Part shown: in pieces, positions 62,601-64,000 of the stretch
Numbering within the stretch: position 1 is the stretch's first letter
How the letters are laid out: each line of letters opens with the position of its first letter
Origin: Hirudinaria manillensis
Taxonomy: Eukaryota > Annelida > Clitellata > Hirudinida > Hirudinidae
Reading direction: 5' to 3'
Assembly: GCA_034509925.1 (NCBI GenBank)
Contig: CM067537.1
Span: 5,218,501 to 5,282,500 of the forward strand
Length of the DNA: 64,000 nt
Position numbers and translations under genes: made by a program
The notes under the pieces: generated by a model
The model's input: only the letters and a program-made list of their open reading frames with translations
Databases searched by the model: none
What the model was told of the DNA's origin: nothing

Positions 62601-64000
62601 GTAGATGATGATGTCATTGTCGAAGATCCGTTGAAAGAAGTTGTCGACTCGTTAACTGCAAGCGGTGAAGTTGTCCAAGTCGTACCGTTGAATGGTGTCG
62701 ATGAGAAATTGGCCGTCGTGAGATTAGATGTTGCTATGGATCCTGAAATAATAATCGTTATGTATGAATTCGTCGTTGTCGGTGATCCGTGGGATGATGT
62801 TTCAGTGTTGGGATATGTTGAAATCTCCGACGATGTTCTGTTCAAAGTATGCGTTGACGCATCGGTTGAATTTGACGTCGTACCTGTTGTGGAAGATGTG
62901 TTGAAGGAAGTGGTCGACACGTTGATTGCAACTGGGGTAGTTGTAGACGATGATGTCATTGTCGAAGATCCGTTGAAAGAAGTTGTCGACTCGTTAACTG
63001 CAAGCGGTGTAGTTGTCCAAGTCGTACCGTTGAATGGAGTCGATGAGAAATTGGCCTTCGTGAGATTTGATGTTGCTATGGATCCTGAAATAATAATCGT
63101 TATGTATGAATTCGCCGTTGTTGACGATCCGCTAGAGGATGTTTCAGTGTTGGGATATGTTGAAATCTCCGACGATGTTCCGTTCAAAGTATGCGTTGAC
63201 GCATCGGTTGAATTTGACGTCGTACCTGTTGTAGAAGATGGAGAGATCGTGGATGTTCTGTTGAAGGAAGTGTTCGACACGTTGATTGCAACTGCGGTAG
63301 TTGTAGACGATGAAGTCGTACCGTTGAATGGTGTCGATGAGAAATTGGCCGTCGTGAGATTAGATGTTGCTATGGATCCTGAAATAATAATCGTTATGTA
63401 TGAATTCGTCGTTGTCGGTGATCCGTGGGATGATGTTTCAGTGTTGGGATATGTTGAAATCTCCGACGATGTTCCGTTCAAAGTATGCGTTGACGCATCG
63501 GTTGAATTTGACGTCGTACCTGTTGTGGAAGATGAAGATATTGTCGAAGTTCTGTTGAAGGAAGTGGTCGACACGTTGATTGCAACTGGGGTAGTTGTAG
63601 ACGATGATGTCATTGTCGAAGATCCGTTGAAAGATGTTATCGACTCGTTAACTGCAAGCGGTGAAGTTGTCCAAGTCGTACCGTTGAATGGAGTTGATGA
63701 GAAATTGGCTATCATGAGATTTGATGTTGCTATGGATACTGAAAGATTAATCGATGTATTTGCATTCGCTGTTGTCGGTGATCCGTTGGATGATGTTTCA
63801 GTGTTGAGAAATGTTGAAATCTCCGACGATGTTCCGTTCAAAGTATGCGTTGACGCATCGGTTGAATTTGACGTCGTACCTGTTGTGGAAGATGAAGATA
63901 TTGTCGAAGTTCTGTTGAAGGAAGTGGTCGACACGTTGATTGCAACTGGGGTAGTTGTAGACGATGATGTCATTGTCGAAGATCCGTTGAAAGATGTTAT
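7330..64000 (-). CDS. Giant mucin-like glycoprotein gene (5' end beyond right edge)
   Basis: A minus-strand gene whose product is almost all Ser/Thr-rich tandem repeats. In protein order it has family-B repeats (exon about 45050 or 45308 to beyond 64000), a 38-codon linker exon (44702-44815) and one family-A exon (7330-44623). Introns next to the linker are phase 1: donor GTATGTATATG at 44701 with acceptor TTTCCCAG at 44624, and acceptor TTGTATTCAG just above 44815. About 18,700 residues are encoded in the window. The product is presumably a secreted or surface, very heavily glycosylated extended polymer: family B is rich in N-X-S/T sequons, and family A has Pro/Ser/Thr mucin composition with no Cys. 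No signal peptide is visible (N-terminus missing), and the visible C-terminus (ITESTISSQNFP) has no membrane helix or GPI signal. Four single-base insertions and two in-frame stops interrupt the frame; see the separate entries. Whether the gene is intact depends on these. Confidence 0.8.
7600..9770 (-). repeat. Three-unit (765-bp) higher-order duplication in family A
   Basis: The rare variant TGTGTACGGATCGG (giving a Tyr and an Asp change in the VPSTT segment) recurs at 7981, 8746 and 9511, spaced exactly 765 bp = 3 x 255. Neighbouring variants recur with it, so blocks of three units were duplicated. Confidence 0.8.
17800..19830 (-). repeat. Four-unit (1,020-bp) higher-order duplication in family A
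   Basis: The private variant TGGAGTTGAG occurs at 18121 and 19141, and TGGAGCTGAC at 18631 and 19651. Both pairs are 1,020 bp apart (4 x 255), so a four-unit block was copied in tandem recently. Confidence 0.8.
23700..29300 (-). repeat. Multi-unit duplications marked by the TGGAACTGAG variant
   Basis: The variant TGGAACTGAG lies at 23731, 25006, 26536 and 29086. The spacings are 1,275, 1,530 and 2,550 bp, i.e. 5, 6 and 10 units. Flanking variants (CGATTGGCTAG, GTTGTTGATTGAGG) travel with it. Confidence 0.75.
30540..34640 (-). repeat. Repeated 1,020-bp duplications in family A
   Basis: Three private variants each occur as a pair 1,020 bp apart: GTTATTGTGTCGG (line starts 30841 and 31861), TGTGTAGGAA (32671 and 33691) and GGTTGGCG (33361 and 34381 blocks). 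The TGTGTAGG variant appears again at 35476 and 37771 (7 and 9 units further on). Confidence 0.75.
38937..38941 (-). other. Single-base insertion in an A run (frameshift in the mucin gene)
   Basis: All neighbouring units read GAGGGGAAAAGG here; this copy has five A instead of four. The repeat phase shifts by one base from this point and the reading frame breaks, yet repeats on both sides are perfectly open in their own frames. A homopolymer consensus error is the simplest reading; a true somatic or germline frameshift is the alternative. Confidence 0.9.
43408..43411 (-). other. Single-base insertion in an A run (frameshift in the mucin gene)
   Basis: Every other unit has GAGGAGAAACGG; here there are four A instead of three. 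It breaks the frame between the N-terminal four family-A units and the rest. As at 38937-38941, it is in a homopolymer and the sequence on either side remains open. Confidence 0.9.
44624..44701 (-). other. 78-bp intron of the mucin gene
   Basis: Minus-strand donor GTATGTATATG directly follows GGCATCAG at 44702, and the acceptor ACTTTCCCAG ends at 44624. Both flanking exons are in phase 1. This is the clearest splice junction in the gene and joins the diverged family-B linker to the family-A exon. Confidence 0.82.
44702..44815 (-). CDS. 38-codon linker exon of the mucin gene (diverged family-B piece)
   Basis: A symmetric phase 1-1 exon of 114 nt with acceptor TTTTGTATTCAG and donor GTATGT. 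It encodes STHLKTVNSSSNPFNGTNWT followed by AAMNLSTTNINGTTLAS. The SSNPFNGTNWT and STTNINGTT parts align with SSTPFNGTTWT and STTSFNGSS of family B, with five N-glycosylation sequons in 38 residues. It is therefore a degenerate family-B unit preserved as its own exon and links the two repeat domains. Confidence 0.75.
44816..45049 (-). other. Intron between family-B exon and linker exon (5' boundary uncertain)
   Basis: The acceptor next to 44815 is clear. The donor must be phase 1. In the last family-B piece only two GT dinucleotides fit: G|GTACGA (exon end 45050), which would keep the in-frame TAA at 45303-45305 inside the exon, and A|GTTAAA (exon end 45308), which would splice that stop out. 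Neither is a strong donor. From 45050 to 44982 the sequence is still recognisable but decayed family B and ends in TAG. Confidence 0.5.
45160..45305 (-). other. Shortened (138-bp) family-B unit and in-frame stop codon
   Basis: In the most 3' family-B copies one unit has lost 222 bp in frame (IATSNLT fused to THTFNGTSS). Just upstream in coding order, GAA of the NSET motif has become TAA (45303-45305). The frame stays open on the far side down to 44982, so it is a single nonsense change or a consensus error, unless the exon ends at 45308 and this part is intronic. Confidence 0.75.
47161..47736 (-). repeat. Two consecutive 288-bp short family-B units
   Basis: GCATCGGTTG landmarks lie at 47161, 47449 and 47737. 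Each unit lacks exactly 72 bp (24 residues, ESTTSFNGSSTMTSSSTTTP and four more), the length of the internal repeat, so the deletion arose by recombination between the two internal copies and was then duplicated. Confidence 0.85.
52932..52954 (-). other. Length-neutral substitution patch in family B
   Basis: Nine substitutions fall within 23 bp relative to the matching copy at 51492-51514, with no length change. The encoded WTTTPLAVNES becomes STTHPNELNES, so the minus frame stays open. On the plus strand it creates the TGA that ends the antisense shadow frame. Confidence 0.85.
53197..53199 (-). other. Extra T: frameshift in family B
   Basis: This copy reads GTTCTGTTTGAAGG where all others have GTTCTGTTGAAGG. 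It shifts the minus frame by one base, with open frames on both sides. It lies in the same recent duplicate as the patch at 52932-52954. Confidence 0.9.
54058..54059 (-). other. Extra C: frameshift in family B
   Basis: GAGTCCGATGAG replaces the usual GAGTCGATGAG. Together with the extra T about 860 bp away it isolates an 860-bp stretch in a third frame. The two insertions add up to +2 and do not restore the frame. Confidence 0.9.
54863..60114 (-). repeat. 2,880-bp (eight-unit) duplication in family B
   Basis: Bases 54863-57234 match 57743-60114 at an offset of exactly 2,880 bp = 8 x 360. In a line-by-line reading I found no difference except the 13-substitution patch at 59024-59044. The copies share rare variants: TGTCTGTGATCCGTGG near 55218 and 58098, and GACGTCTTACC near 56395 and 59275. 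Confidence 0.8.
59024..59044 (-). other. Length-neutral substitution patch creating a stop codon in family B
   Basis: Thirteen of 21 bases differ from the otherwise identical copy 2,880 bp away (56144-56164), with no change in length. On the coding strand ESTTSFNGSS becomes ESSQT followed by TAA (59033-59035). Frames on both sides remain open and in register. Confidence 0.9.

Larger units (their letters stand above)
45050..64000 (-). repeat. Family B tandem array: 360-bp / 120-residue units, about 53 copies
   Basis: The standard period is 360 bp. One unit has about 63 Ser+Thr and 12 Asn in 120 residues and nine N-X-S/T sequons (NES, NGS, NVS, NRT, NST, NGT, NLT, NFS, NGT). Once per unit there is a short hydrophobic stretch (YITIIISGSIA or INLSVSIA). 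Three unit types differ in the middle: SANSIFPNSETSSSGSS, SEISTFLNTETSSNGSP and SEISTYPNTETSSHGSP. The segments beginning NESTTSFNGSST and NVSTTSFNRTST are 24-residue internal repeats. The array and its frame continue to the right edge. No Cys is present. The antisense strand is also open for long stretches because of codon composition; this is a shadow. Confidence 0.97.

Noticed and set aside
7345-64000. CRISPR array or satellite DNA as an explanation of the repeats
   Set aside because: The repeats have no spacers, both periods are multiples of three, one strand is open for tens of kb with mucin composition, and splice-bounded exons flank the arrays.

Overview
The window is animal (metazoan) nuclear DNA. 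It has AT-rich non-coding sequence, short exons with GT..AG introns, and a clear three-exon PEN-2 (gamma-secretase subunit) gene. No bacterial or viral gene order is present. I cannot name the phylum from the sequence.

Left part (1-7.3 kb, unique sequence): the left edge carries a tRNA-Pro(CGG)-like fragment. Next comes the 5' part of a small membrane-protein gene on the minus strand (exons 488-527 and 262-367, continuing off the left edge). It is divergent from PEN-2 on the plus strand (1114-2022, three exons, 101 residues). Convergent with PEN-2 is a six-exon minus-strand gene (2950-5699) that I assembled from splice sites and reading phase. It encodes a 273-residue protein with a charged coiled-coil C-terminal half that I do not recognise. 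About 1.6 kb of AT-rich DNA follows.

Right part (7,330-64,000, almost 57 kb): this is one giant minus-strand mucin-like gene that runs off the right edge. In protein order (right to left) it has (1) at least 18.7 kb of a 360-bp / 120-residue repeat (family B), rich in Ser, Thr and Asn with about nine N-glycosylation sequons per unit; (2) a 38-codon phase-1 exon (44702-44815) that is a diverged family-B piece; (3) a 78-bp intron; and (4) a single exon of about 37.3 kb (44623 down to the TAA at 7330-7332) with about 145 copies of a 255-bp / 85-residue repeat (family A), about 64% Ser+Thr with almost no sequons. The gene thus encodes an N-glycan-type stalk followed by an O-glycan-type (mucin) stalk, about 18,700 residues within the window, with no cysteine-rich domain, membrane segment or GPI-like tail visible.

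Both arrays show higher-order duplications and diverged outer units, as expected from unequal crossing-over. All unit-length changes that I measured are multiples of three. The frame is broken by only four single-base insertions, two stop codons and two dense substitution patches. Several of these lie in very recent duplicate copies or homopolymer runs, so assembly or consensus error has to be weighed against real decay.
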